Shown here piece by piece: positions 33,573 to 41,244 of a stretch of 64,000 nt of DNA. The first letter of the stretch is position 1; every line of letters starts with the position of its first letter. The DNA lies in NCBI RefSeq assembly GCF_030152825.1, contig NZ_JASLIP010000008.1, positions 8,621-72,620 on the forward strand, given 5' to 3'. The notes under the pieces were generated by a model that searched no databases, was not told the DNA's origin, and saw nothing but the letters and a program-made list of their open reading frames with translations. The translations under genes were made by a program, and so were the position numbers. The DNA comes from Corynebacterium sp. GTDB taxonomy: Bacteria; Actinomycetota; Actinomycetes; Mycobacteriales; Mycobacteriaceae.

Positions 33573-33600
33573 GGGGGCACCCGAGGTGAGGGGTGCCCCC
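33573..33600. repeat. Perfect GC-rich hairpin without T-run, upstream of gdhA
   Basis: GGGGGCACCC (33573-33582) and GGGTGCCCCC (33591-33600) form a 10-bp perfect stem with an 8-nt loop. It lies between the rpsP terminator and the gdhA control region; its role is unknown. Confidence 0.6.
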
Positions 33601-33778
33601 AGCGGGGTGGTTCCGCGTTCCGATTGACGAAAAAGGCGTCCCGAGTGGTGTAATCAAGATCTCACAAAACCTTGGGCAATTAAATAATTATTGTTCAACA
33701 AGTTCTTGTGGGATCGGGTGCATCGTGACCAGCGTTGTTTAGCTCCGCCCCAGTGCTCGGGCTGACCACGCAGTGGAA

Positions 33779-33794
33779 TATGATGTACATCACG
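33779..33794. promoter_or_regulatory. GlxR/CRP-like box upstream of gdhA
   Basis: The 16-mer TATGATGTACATCACG matches the GlxR consensus TGTGA-N6-TCACA at 8 of 10 defined positions and contains the perfect palindrome TGATGTACATCA (33781-33792). It ends 30 nt before the gdhA start, near a possible -10 (TAGCAT, 33802-33807). gdhA is a known GlxR target in C. glutamicum. Confidence 0.55.
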
Positions 33795-33824
33795 TGAGAT
33801 TTAGCATCCGTAGAGGAGAAACCG

Positions 33825-35168
33825 GTGGACGTTGATAAGACCGTCAATCAGTACTACGAACAGATCCTGAAGCGAAATGCAGGCGAACCGGAGTTCCATC
33901 AGGCCGTCGCAGAAGTTCTGCAGTCGCTGAAGTGTGTTCTGCAAAAGGACGAGCACTACGCGCAGGATGGGCTCATCGAGCGCATGTGCGAGCCAGAGCG
34001 CCAGATCATCTTCCGCGTGCCCTGGATCGACGACAACGGCAAGGTGCAGGTCAACCGCGGCTTCCGCGTGCAGTTCAACTCGGTGCTGGGCCCTTACAAG
34101 GGCGGTCTGCGTTTCCACCCTTCCGTGAACCTGGGCATCATCAAGTTCCTCGGTTTCGAGCAGATCTTTAAGAACTCCCTAACCGGCCTGCCAATCGGTG
34201 GCGGCAAGGGCGGCTCCGACTTCGATCCGAAGGGGCGCTCCGATCACGAGATCATGCGCTTCTGCCAGTCCTTCATGACCGAGCTGCACCGCCACATCGG
34301 TAAGGACACGGACGTCCCAGCCGGCGACATCGGCGTCGGTGGCCGTGAGATCGGTTACCTCTTCGGCCAGTTCCGCCGCATGAATAACCGCCACGAGTCC
34401 GGCGTGCTGACCGGCAAGGGCCTGAACTGGGGTGGTTCCCTGGTCCGCACGGAGGCGACTGGCTACGGTGCGGTCTACTTCGTGCAGGAAATGATGATGG
34501 CCGAGAAGGAACGCCTCAACGGCGCCCGCGTCATCGTCTCCGGCTCCGGCAACGTCGCGATCTACGCGATGGAGAAGGCCCAGGAGCTCGGCGCTACCGT
34601 CGTGGCGTTCTCCGACTCCTCCGGCTACGTCTCCACCCCGGACGGCGTGGACCTCGAGCTGCTGCACCAGATCAAGGAGGTCGAGCGCGGCCGCGTGTCC
34701 GACTACGCCAAGCGCATCGACGGCGTGACCTTTCACGAGAAGGGCAACATCTGGGAGGTCGAGGCCGACGTCGCTCTGCCTTGTGCCACCCAGAACGAGC
34801 TCGACGGCGACTCTGCAGTCATCCTGGCCGATAACGGTTGCCGCTACGTTGCAGAGGGCGCGAACATGCCGAGTACCCCGGAGGCAATCACCGTCTTCCG
34901 CAAGCGCGGCATCCACTTCGGCCCGGGCAAGGCCGCCAATGCCGGTGGTGTGGCGACCTCCGCCCTGGAGATGCAGCAGAACGCCTCCCGTGACTCCTGG
35001 TCCTTCGAGTACACGGACAAGCGCCTCCGCGACATCATGCACCGCATCTTCCGCACCGCTCAGCGTGCTGCTGCCGAGTTCGACAAGGAGGGCGATTACG
35101 TCATCGGAGCGAACATTGCGGGCTTCCGCAAGGTGGCAGATGCAATGCTGGCGCAGGGAGTGATTTAA
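33825..35168 (+). CDS. gdhA: Glutamate dehydrogenase (NADP-type)
   Basis: A 447-residue hexameric-type GDH aminating 2-oxoglutarate to glutamate. The substrate region is GPYKGGLRFHPSVN with the catalytic lysine in LPIGGGKGGSDFDP (about residues 124-137); the dinucleotide loop is VIVSGSGNVAIYAMEKA. Length and the N-terminus (MDVDKTVNQYYEQIL) fit the NADP-dependent subgroup. The start is GTG 33825 after AGAGGAG. It lies between rpsP and rimM, an unusual location, and is probably controlled by cAMP/GlxR through the box at 33779. Confidence 0.95.
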   Translation: MDVDKTVNQYYEQILKRNAGEPEFHQAVAEVLQSLKCVLQKDEHYAQDGLIERMCEPERQIIFRVPWIDDNGKVQVNRGFRVQFNSVLGPYKGGLRFHPSVNLGIIKFLGFEQIFKNSLTGLPIGGGKGGSDFDPKGRSDHEIMRFCQSFMTELHRHIGKDTDVPAGDIGVGGREIGYLFGQFRRMNNRHESGVLTGKGLNWGGSLVRTEATGYGAVYFVQEMMMAEKERLNGARVIVSGSGNVAIYAMEKAQELGATVVAFSDSSGYVSTPDGVDLELLHQIKEVERGRVSDYAKRIDGVTFHEKGNIWEVEADVALPCATQNELDGDSAVILADNGCRYVAEGANMPSTPEAITVFRKRGIHFGPGKAANAGGVATSALEMQQNASRDSWSFEYTDKRLRDIMHRIFRTAQRAAAEFDKEGDYVIGANIAGFRKVADAMLAQGVI

Positions 35169-35176
35169 TAGCCTGC

Positions 35177-35761
35177 ATGCCAGATTTGCAGATTGGTCGA
35201 GTCATCAAGCCCCACGGCGTGAAGGGGGAGGTCGTGGTGGATCCGTCGACCGACCACGTGACGGAGCGCTTCGCCATCGGCGAGGCGCTTCGCGCAGTTC
35301 AAACGGGTAAAGAACGCCAGCTCACGGTCGCCGGCCTGCGTCGCCACCAGAACCGTCTTCTCCTCACTTTCGATGAGGTTCGGGACCGCGACGAGGCCGA
35401 GTCCCTGCGCGGGGCGCGGTTTATGGCCGCGCCGCTGCAGGATGATTCTGACGACGGCTACTACGACCACGAGCTCATCGGTCTGCGGGTACTCAACGTC
35501 GGGGCCGTGGACGCCGATACGGCTCACCGCCGTTCCTACGAGGGGGAGCAGCCCGAGCCCGTGGACATCGGCGAGGTCACCGGGGTCAGCCACGGCCCGG
35601 CCGGAGCGACCCTCGAGGTCGCCGTCGACGAAGATGCGGACCTGCCCACCGCGGGCTCCACGATCCTCATTCCCTTCAAGCTGGCGATCGTGCCCATCGT
35701 GGATCTCGACAACGAGGCTCTCGTCGTTACCCCACCGGAAGGGCTGCTGGAGCTGGCATGA
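35177..35761 (+). CDS. rimM: Ribosome maturation factor RimM
   Basis: A 194-residue 16S processing factor binding S19. The N-terminal domain begins LQIGRVIKPHGVKGEVVVDP, the family signature; the C-terminal PRC-barrel-like domain contains LIPFKLAIVPIVDLDNEALVV. ATG 35177 lies 8 nt after the gdhA stop, so expression may depend partly on gdhA transcription. No strong ribosome site is visible. The stop overlaps trmD by ATGA, implying coupling. Confidence 0.94.
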   Translation: MPDLQIGRVIKPHGVKGEVVVDPSTDHVTERFAIGEALRAVQTGKERQLTVAGLRRHQNRLLLTFDEVRDRDEAESLRGARFMAAPLQDDSDDGYYDHELIGLRVLNVGAVDADTAHRRSYEGEQPEPVDIGEVTGVSHGPAGATLEVAVDEDADLPTAGSTILIPFKLAIVPIVDLDNEALVVTPPEGLLELA

Positions 35762-36639
35762 GACTCGACGTCCTGACGATCTTCCCCGAGTACCTCGACC
35801 CGCTGCGCCACGCGCTGCTGGGTAAGGCCATCGAATCCGGGCGCCTCCAGGTTGGTGTTCACGACCTGCGGCAGTGGGCCACCGATCGCCACAAGTCCGT
35901 CGACGACACCCCCTATGGCGGCGGGCCTGGCATGGTGATGAAGCCCAGCGTATGGGGACCCGCCCTGGACGACGTCATCGCGGGCACCGGTCCCGCAGCC
36001 ACCGCACGCGACCTCGAGACCTCCCTGGCCCACAAGAAGCTCGCACCCCTCGATGACCCTGATTCGGCAGGCGGGGGAGAAGGAGCGAACGACGGCGACG
36101 GAGACGGTACCACCGCACCGCGTGGCCCCGTGGTCGTCGTCCCCACGCCCGCGGGCAAACCCTTCACTCAGGAGATGGCGGCCCGGTGGTCCAAGGAGGA
36201 GCACCTCGTCTTCGCCTGTGGCCGCTATGAGGGCATCGACCAGCGAGTTGTCGACGACGCCGCCCGCAACTACCGCGTCGAGGAGGTCAGCATCGGCGAC
36301 TATGTGCTCATCGGCGGCGAGGTCGCCGTCCTCGTCATGGCAGAGGCCGTCGTCCGGTTGATCCCCGGGGTTCTGGGCAATCAGGCTAGCCATGAGGAGG
36401 ACAGCTTCCAGGACGGGCTGCTCGAAGGCCCCAGCTACACGAAGCCGCGGCAGTGGCGGGGGCTGGACGTCCCGGAGGTCCTCTTCAGCGGCAACCACGG
36501 CCTCGTCGACCGCTGGCGCCGCGAGCAGGCCTTGCGGCGGACACAACAACGCCGCCCGGAGCTCATTGAGAAGCTCCGAGCGGCGGGTGGGCTGAGCGCG
36601 GCGGACGAGCAAGTGCTCGACGCTCACCGCGAAGCCTAA
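35758..36639 (+). CDS. trmD: tRNA (guanine(37)-N(1))-methyltransferase TrmD
   Basis: A 293-residue trefoil-knot SAM methyltransferase. Motifs: DVLTIFPEYL at the N-terminus, DDTPYGGGPGMVMKP (about residues 49-63) and FACGRYEGIDQRVVDDA in the knot, with the catalytic aspartate. Residues 77-124 are an acidic, Gly/Ala-rich insertion absent from E. coli and M. tuberculosis TrmD, placed before the SAM knot; it raises the length from about 230-255 to 293. It overlaps rimM by 4 nt and converges on betA. Confidence 0.95.
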   Translation: MRLDVLTIFPEYLDPLRHALLGKAIESGRLQVGVHDLRQWATDRHKSVDDTPYGGGPGMVMKPSVWGPALDDVIAGTGPAATARDLETSLAHKKLAPLDDPDSAGGGEGANDGDGDGTTAPRGPVVVVPTPAGKPFTQEMAARWSKEEHLVFACGRYEGIDQRVVDDAARNYRVEEVSIGDYVLIGGEVAVLVMAEAVVRLIPGVLGNQASHEEDSFQDGLLEGPSYTKPRQWRGLDVPEVLFSGNHGLVDRWRREQALRRTQQRRPELIEKLRAAGGLSAADEQVLDAHREA

Positions 36640-36658
36640 GCGGCTGTTCACCGCGGGG

Positions 36659-36688
36659 CACCGGGCGGGCGGTTGGCCGCGCCCGGTG
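36659..36688. terminator. Hairpin between trmD and betA
   Basis: CACCGGGCG (36659-36667) pairs exactly with CGCCCGGTG (36680-36688) between convergent genes. There is only a weak T-stretch after it. Confidence 0.55.
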
Positions 36689-36695
36689 GTGGTAT

Positions 36696-38504
36696 TTACC
36701 AGTCCGCGCCGTCGATGGCCTTGGTGTGATCACGGACCTGCTCACCCTCAGCGTAGAGCGGCATGTCCTTCTTCGCCTGGTAGAACGGAACGTTGATCGG
36801 TGCCTCCGGCTTACGACCACGGATCAGGTCCGCAGCCTTCTCGGCCAGCATCAGGACCGGGGAGTAGATGTTGCCGTTGGTGACGATCGGCATGGCCGAA
36901 GCGTCGACGACGTACAGGCCCTCCACGCCGTGGACCTGCATGCTCTCCGGGTCCACGACGGCCATCTCATCGTCCGCGGAGCCCATCTTGGCGGTGCAGG
37001 ACGGGTGCAGCGCGGTCTCAGCGTCGTTGCGGACCCACTCCAGGATCTCCTCGTCGGTCTGCACAGCAGCACCCGGGGAGATCTCGCCGTCGGTGAACTC
37101 GCGCATCGCGTCGGTATCCAGCAGCTCGCGGGACACCTTGATGGCCTCGACCCACTCGCGGCGATCCTGCTCGGTCTTCAGGTAGTTGAAGAGGATCTCC
37201 GGCTTCTCGTGCGGGTCGGTGCTCTTGATCTTCACGTGGCCGGAGGTATCGGAGTACATCGGGCCGACGTGGAACTGAAAGCCATGCTCGCCCTCCGGCT
37301 GGCTACCGTCGTAGCGGATGGCCATCGGGAGGAAGTGGAACATGAGGTTCGGGTAGTCCTCGTTCTCATTGGAGCGAGCGAAGCCGCCGGCCTCGAAGTG
37401 GGAGCTAGCAACCGGGCCACGGCGGGTCAGCAGCCACTGCAGACCGATGATCGGGCGCATCCACATCTTGTAGTACGGCTGGGAGCTGACCGGCTGGGTG
37501 CAGTTGTACTGGACATAAACCTCCAGGTGGTCCTGCAGATTCTGGCCCACGCCCGGCAGGTGCTTGCGCACGTCAATGCCCAGGGAGCTCAGGTGCTCCT
37601 TATCGCCGATTCCGGAGAGCTGCAGCAGCTGCGGGGTGTTGAAGGCACCGCCACACAGGATCACCTTGTCCGCGTACACGCGACGGGTCTTGCCCTTCCA
37701 GGTGTACTCCGCGCCGATGGCCTTCGGTGCGGAGCCGTCGGCCGGCGCATCCTCGAAGAGAACCTTGGTCGTGAACGCCCGGGTGCGGATGTCCAGGTTC
37801 TTCCGGTTCATGATCGGGTGCAGGTACGCGCGAGCTGCAGAGTGGCGCTTACCGTGGAAGATGGTGCGGTCGAAGGGAGCGAAGCCCTCCTGGCGGTAAC
37901 CGTTGACGTCGTTGGTCAGGTTGTAGCCTGCCTCCTGCACGGAGCGGAAGAAGGCCTGGAACAACGGGCTGGTGGCCGGGCCGCGGGTCAGCTTCAGCGG
38001 GCCGTCGTGGCCACGGCGTGGGTCGTTCGGGTCGGCCGCCAGCGCGGTCTCCAGCTTGTTGAAGTAGGGGAGGACGTGGGCGTAGTCCCAGTTCTCCATG
38101 CCTGGCAGCTTGCCCCACTTCTCGTAGTCCATCGGGTTACCGCGCTGGTAGATCATGCCGTTGACAGAGCCGGAACCGCCCAGCACCTTGCCACGGGCGT
38201 GGTAGATGCGGCGGCCGTTCATCTCCGGCTCTGGCTCGGACTCGTAGGCCCAGTCGTAGAACTTATTGCCGATGGGGAAGGCGAAGGCGGCAGGCATGTG
38301 GATGAACAGGTCCCAGAAGGAGTCCATGCGGCCGGCCTCCAGCACCATGACCTTCGTGTCCTTGTCCTCGGTCAGGCGGTTGGCCAGGACGGAACCCGCC
38401 GAGCCACCACCGACGATGACGACGTCGCGGTGCGAGTCCTCGATGACCTCGCCTGCGGTGTCGTTTTTCGCGAAGGGTGCCCGAATTTTATTCCAGAGCG
38501 ACAA
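36696..38504 (-). CDS. betA: Choline dehydrogenase (GMC oxidoreductase)
   Basis: About 602 residues. An FAD-dependent enzyme oxidising choline to betaine aldehyde, the first step to glycine betaine. The FAD dinucleotide motif is VVIVGGGSAGSVLANRL near the N-terminus, with GMC signatures GKVLGGSGSVNGMIYQRG and GAFNTPQLLQLSGIG. The catalytic pair lies in ALHPSCTAKMG and VTNGNIYSP. The start is uncertain: I use TTG 38504 (LSLWNKIRAPF) because AAAGGTGAGG lies just upstream; an in-frame TTG at 38609 would add 35 residues of poor quality. It is divergent from the first BCCT gene and forms one set with betB. Confidence 0.92.
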   Translation of the reverse strand: MSLWNKIRAPFAKNDTAGEVIEDSHRDVVIVGGGSAGSVLANRLTEDKDTKVMVLEAGRMDSFWDLFIHMPAAFAFPIGNKFYDWAYESEPEPEMNGRRIYHARGKVLGGSGSVNGMIYQRGNPMDYEKWGKLPGMENWDYAHVLPYFNKLETALAADPNDPRRGHDGPLKLTRGPATSPLFQAFFRSVQEAGYNLTNDVNGYRQEGFAPFDRTIFHGKRHSAARAYLHPIMNRKNLDIRTRAFTTKVLFEDAPADGSAPKAIGAEYTWKGKTRRVYADKVILCGGAFNTPQLLQLSGIGDKEHLSSLGIDVRKHLPGVGQNLQDHLEVYVQYNCTQPVSSQPYYKMWMRPIIGLQWLLTRRGPVASSHFEAGGFARSNENEDYPNLMFHFLPMAIRYDGSQPEGEHGFQFHVGPMYSDTSGHVKIKSTDPHEKPEILFNYLKTEQDRREWVEAIKVSRELLDTDAMREFTDGEISPGAAVQTDEEILEWVRNDAETALHPSCTAKMGSADDEMAVVDPESMQVHGVEGLYVVDASAMPIVTNGNIYSPVLMLAEKAADLIRGRKPEAPINVPFYQAKKDMPLYAEGEQVRDHTKAIDGADW

Positions 38505-38905
38505 GAGAGAAACCTCACCTTTCCTAAGGCATAACCGGGGTGTCGTTGCGGGCTGCGCCCCAAGGGGGAAACGAGCCTCCCGGACATTGATTTGACCCCG
38601 AAAATGCAACTAAAAAACATTGAGCACGATCCAGTATGCCAGCGGATTAAAGGCCAATGCCACCCGGGAAATCGCTATCCCAAGGGGAACATGGCATAAA
38701 TCACAGATTTAGCTGCTGTGTCTAAAAGTCTGTGAGATGACTGAAATATGCAGTTAGAGCGCACCGTGATGTGGCTGAGGCTTTCAGGGAATTGCCAGGC
38801 TCAGGTGCGGGAATGGCAAAAGGTTTGCTATGCATGAGTAGTTGGCTCGCTTTATAAAAAGCAGCCAAAGCTATTGCAGAATTAACGTAGGAGGGTCGAA
38901 ACGCC
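38505..38905. promoter_or_regulatory. 400-bp divergent control region of the bet island
   Basis: No gene is visible. It separates betA (minus) from the BCCT gene (plus) and must hold both promoters. Composition is clearly more AT-rich than its surroundings. TTTATAA (38851-38857) is the best -10-like sequence for the plus strand and lies in a palindrome described separately. No betI-like repressor gene occurs nearby. Confidence 0.6.
38842..38868. promoter_or_regulatory. Nested inverted repeat over the likely BCCT promoter
   Basis: TTGGCT (38842-38847) pairs with AGCCAA (38863-38868), and inside them GCTTT (38849-38853) pairs with AAAGC (38858-38862). The centre ATAA belongs to the TATA-like element, so a bound regulator would block it. 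Confidence 0.45.
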
Positions 38906-41206
38906 GTGAGTGATGGTCCGCCAAAAGATACCGGAAATGAGATAAAGAACACAGATTTAGCGAAAGGGAACGAGGCGTCGGCAGGCGCGTCGAGCACCCC
39001 TGGTGCCGTCGACACGACCGAAAAGGGCACCGGTGCGACCGCTGAACCGCAGATCGTTCCCGAGGTTGTCGTAGGCCACGGCGACGAGCGGGAATCCGAG
39101 CCGTACACCCCAGGCGAAATCGTGGAACCGAAGGCCAACTGGCCGGTGTTCCTTCTCTCGGCGTTGGGGATCGCGATCATCGTGGCCTGGGCGACCATCG
39201 CGCCCGATAACGCATACGACACCCTGGGCTCCACCACTGGGTGGATCGCCAATAACCTCGGCTGGTTCTACATCCTCACAGCCACGATCTGCGTCGTCTT
39301 CGTGCTGGGTGTCGCGCTCTCGCGGGCAGGGGCGATCCGCCTCGGCCCGGACCACGCCCGTCCCGAATATCGTTTGTTCTCCTGGTCCGCGATGCTCTTC
39401 GCCGCCGGCATTGGCGTGGACCTCATGTTCTTCGCTGTTGCCGAGCCGGTGACGCAGTACTACGCCCCACCAGTTGGGGCAGGGGAGACGCGCGAGGCTG
39501 CGGAGAACGCCGTCGTCTACGCGCTCTTCCACTACGGCGTGACCGGCTGGGCCATGTATGCCCTGATGGGCATGGCCTTCGGCTACTACGCCTACCGCCT
39601 CAACATGCCGCTGGCGATCCGCAGCGCTCTCTACCCGCTGATCGGTAAGCGCATCCACGGCCCCGTCGGCAATGCGGTGGATATCGCCGCGATGCTAGGC
39701 ACCGTCTTCGGCATCGCGACCTCCCTGGGCATCGGCGTGGTTCAGCTGAATTACGGCCTCAAGCTGCTCTTCGGCTGGGAGGAAGGCCCGACCGTGCAGA
39801 TGGCTCTTGTTATCGCCGCCGTCGGAGTGGCCACACTGTCAGCTGTCTCCGGCGTGGATAAGGGCATCAAGCGCCTCTCCGAGTTCAACGTCATCCTCGC
39901 CATCGCGCTGGCTGCCTACATCGTGATCTCCGGGCAGACTTCCTTCCTCTTCGACGCGCTCATCATGAACGTCGGCGACTACGTCACTCAGCTGCCGAGC
40001 ATGTCCATGGACACCTACGCCTTCAGTGAAACTCCTGAGGAGACCAAGGAATGGCTGGGCGCCTGGACCCTGTTCTTCTGGGCATGGTGGGTGGCCTGGG
40101 CGCCGTTCGTCGGCCTGTTCCTGGCTCGCATTTCCCGCGGCCGCACCCTGCGTCAGTTCGTGTTCGGTGTCCTGACCGTGCCGTTCCTGTTCATCCTTGG
40201 CTGGATGAGCTTCTTCGGAAACACCGCACTCAGCCGCGTCATCGGTGGCGACTCCGCCTTTGGTGAGGCAGCAGTCGCCGAGCCACAGCGCGGCTTCTAC
40301 GACCTGCTGGCATCCTCCCCGGGGGGGACCTTCCTGATTGGCCTGTCCACGATGGTTGGTCTGCTGCTGTACATCACCTCGGCGGACTCCGGTGCGCTCG
40401 TGATGTCCAACTTCACTTCCAAGGTGACCGACTCCCGCCAGGACGGACCCATTTGGTCCCGCATCTTCTGGGCCGTGCTGGTCGGCGTTCTGACCATCGT
40501 TCTCTTGCAGATCAATGGCGTGGAGACCGTCCAGAATGCCACGGTGGTCATGGGTCTGCCCTTCGCCATCGTCATGTACTTCATCATGCTGGGCCTCATC
40601 CGCTCCCTGAAGCTGGAAACGATCCACAACGAGGCCCGGAGCGTGTCCATTCACGCAGCCATGTCCGGCCGCAGCTCCGGGGAGAAGGAGAAGGGCAACT
40701 GGCTGCGTCGCCTCTCCCGCGCGTCCACGTGGCCGGCGGCGAAGGACGCCCAGAAATTCATGTCCGAGACCGCACGCCCTGCTCTGCAGGAAGTCGCCGA
40801 GCAATTCAACAGTCGCGGTCTCAACGCCACCCTCGTCTCTGCGAAGGTGCCGGGTATCGACGTCAAGCAGCTGGATCTCACCGTCACCTTCGACGAAGAG
40901 CAGAGCTTCCGCTACCAGATCTACCCAGTCGAGCTTCCGGTCCCGACGTTCACCCGCTCCACCAGCGACGGCAATGTCTACTACCGCCTCGAAGTCTTCG
41001 ACCTGATGGGATCCATGGGATTCGATGTCTACGGCTATACGCAGGAACAGATCAAGGACAACATCATGGATCTGTACGAGCGTCACCTGGAATTCATCCA
41101 CATCCAGCGCAACCTGCCGGGTACCTCTGACCACTCCGACGGCGCTGAGCCTGTGCGAGCATGGACTGACGACCCGGGCCTGGCAGTAGAAGCAGAAGAG
41201 AAATAA
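38906..41206 (+). CDS. BCCT-family transporter, choline/betaine type (copy 1)
   Basis: A 766-residue secondary transporter. A charged cytosolic N-terminus (about 75 residues) precedes 12 predicted transmembrane helices. The BCCT signature FFWAWWVAWAPFVGLFLARI and SRGRT follow near the middle. A cytosolic C-terminal extension of about 200 residues (FMSETARPALQEVAEQF..., FRYQIYPVELPVPTF) resembles the regulatory tail of BetT. GTG 38906 follows AGGAGGG (38889-38895). Its position between betA and betB makes choline uptake likely, but the sequence alone does not exclude betaine. Confidence 0.9.
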   Translation: MSDGPPKDTGNEIKNTDLAKGNEASAGASSTPGAVDTTEKGTGATAEPQIVPEVVVGHGDERESEPYTPGEIVEPKANWPVFLLSALGIAIIVAWATIAPDNAYDTLGSTTGWIANNLGWFYILTATICVVFVLGVALSRAGAIRLGPDHARPEYRLFSWSAMLFAAGIGVDLMFFAVAEPVTQYYAPPVGAGETREAAENAVVYALFHYGVTGWAMYALMGMAFGYYAYRLNMPLAIRSALYPLIGKRIHGPVGNAVDIAAMLGTVFGIATSLGIGVVQLNYGLKLLFGWEEGPTVQMALVIAAVGVATLSAVSGVDKGIKRLSEFNVILAIALAAYIVISGQTSFLFDALIMNVGDYVTQLPSMSMDTYAFSETPEETKEWLGAWTLFFWAWWVAWAPFVGLFLARISRGRTLRQFVFGVLTVPFLFILGWMSFFGNTALSRVIGGDSAFGEAAVAEPQRGFYDLLASSPGGTFLIGLSTMVGLLLYITSADSGALVMSNFTSKVTDSRQDGPIWSRIFWAVLVGVLTIVLLQINGVETVQNATVVMGLPFAIVMYFIMLGLIRSLKLETIHNEARSVSIHAAMSGRSSGEKEKGNWLRRLSRASTWPAAKDAQKFMSETARPALQEVAEQFNSRGLNATLVSAKVPGIDVKQLDLTVTFDEEQSFRYQIYPVELPVPTFTRSTSDGNVYYRLEVFDLMGSMGFDVYGYTQEQIKDNIMDLYERHLEFIHIQRNLPGTSDHSDGAEPVRAWTDDPGLAVEAEEK
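39573..39627 (+). repeat. 55-nt identical segment shared by the two BCCT genes (copy 1)
   Basis: Identical to 43498-43552. It encodes the AFGYYAYRLNMPLAIRS region in both transporters. Confidence 0.85.
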
Positions 41207-41244
41207 GTCGATCACCACCCACGTGATCCAAGAAAGGAAACGTC

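Noticed and set aside
36726..38534. 602-codon plus-strand frame opposite betA
   Set aside because: betA has complete FAD and GMC motifs; the plus frame is Val/Leu/His-rich antisense.
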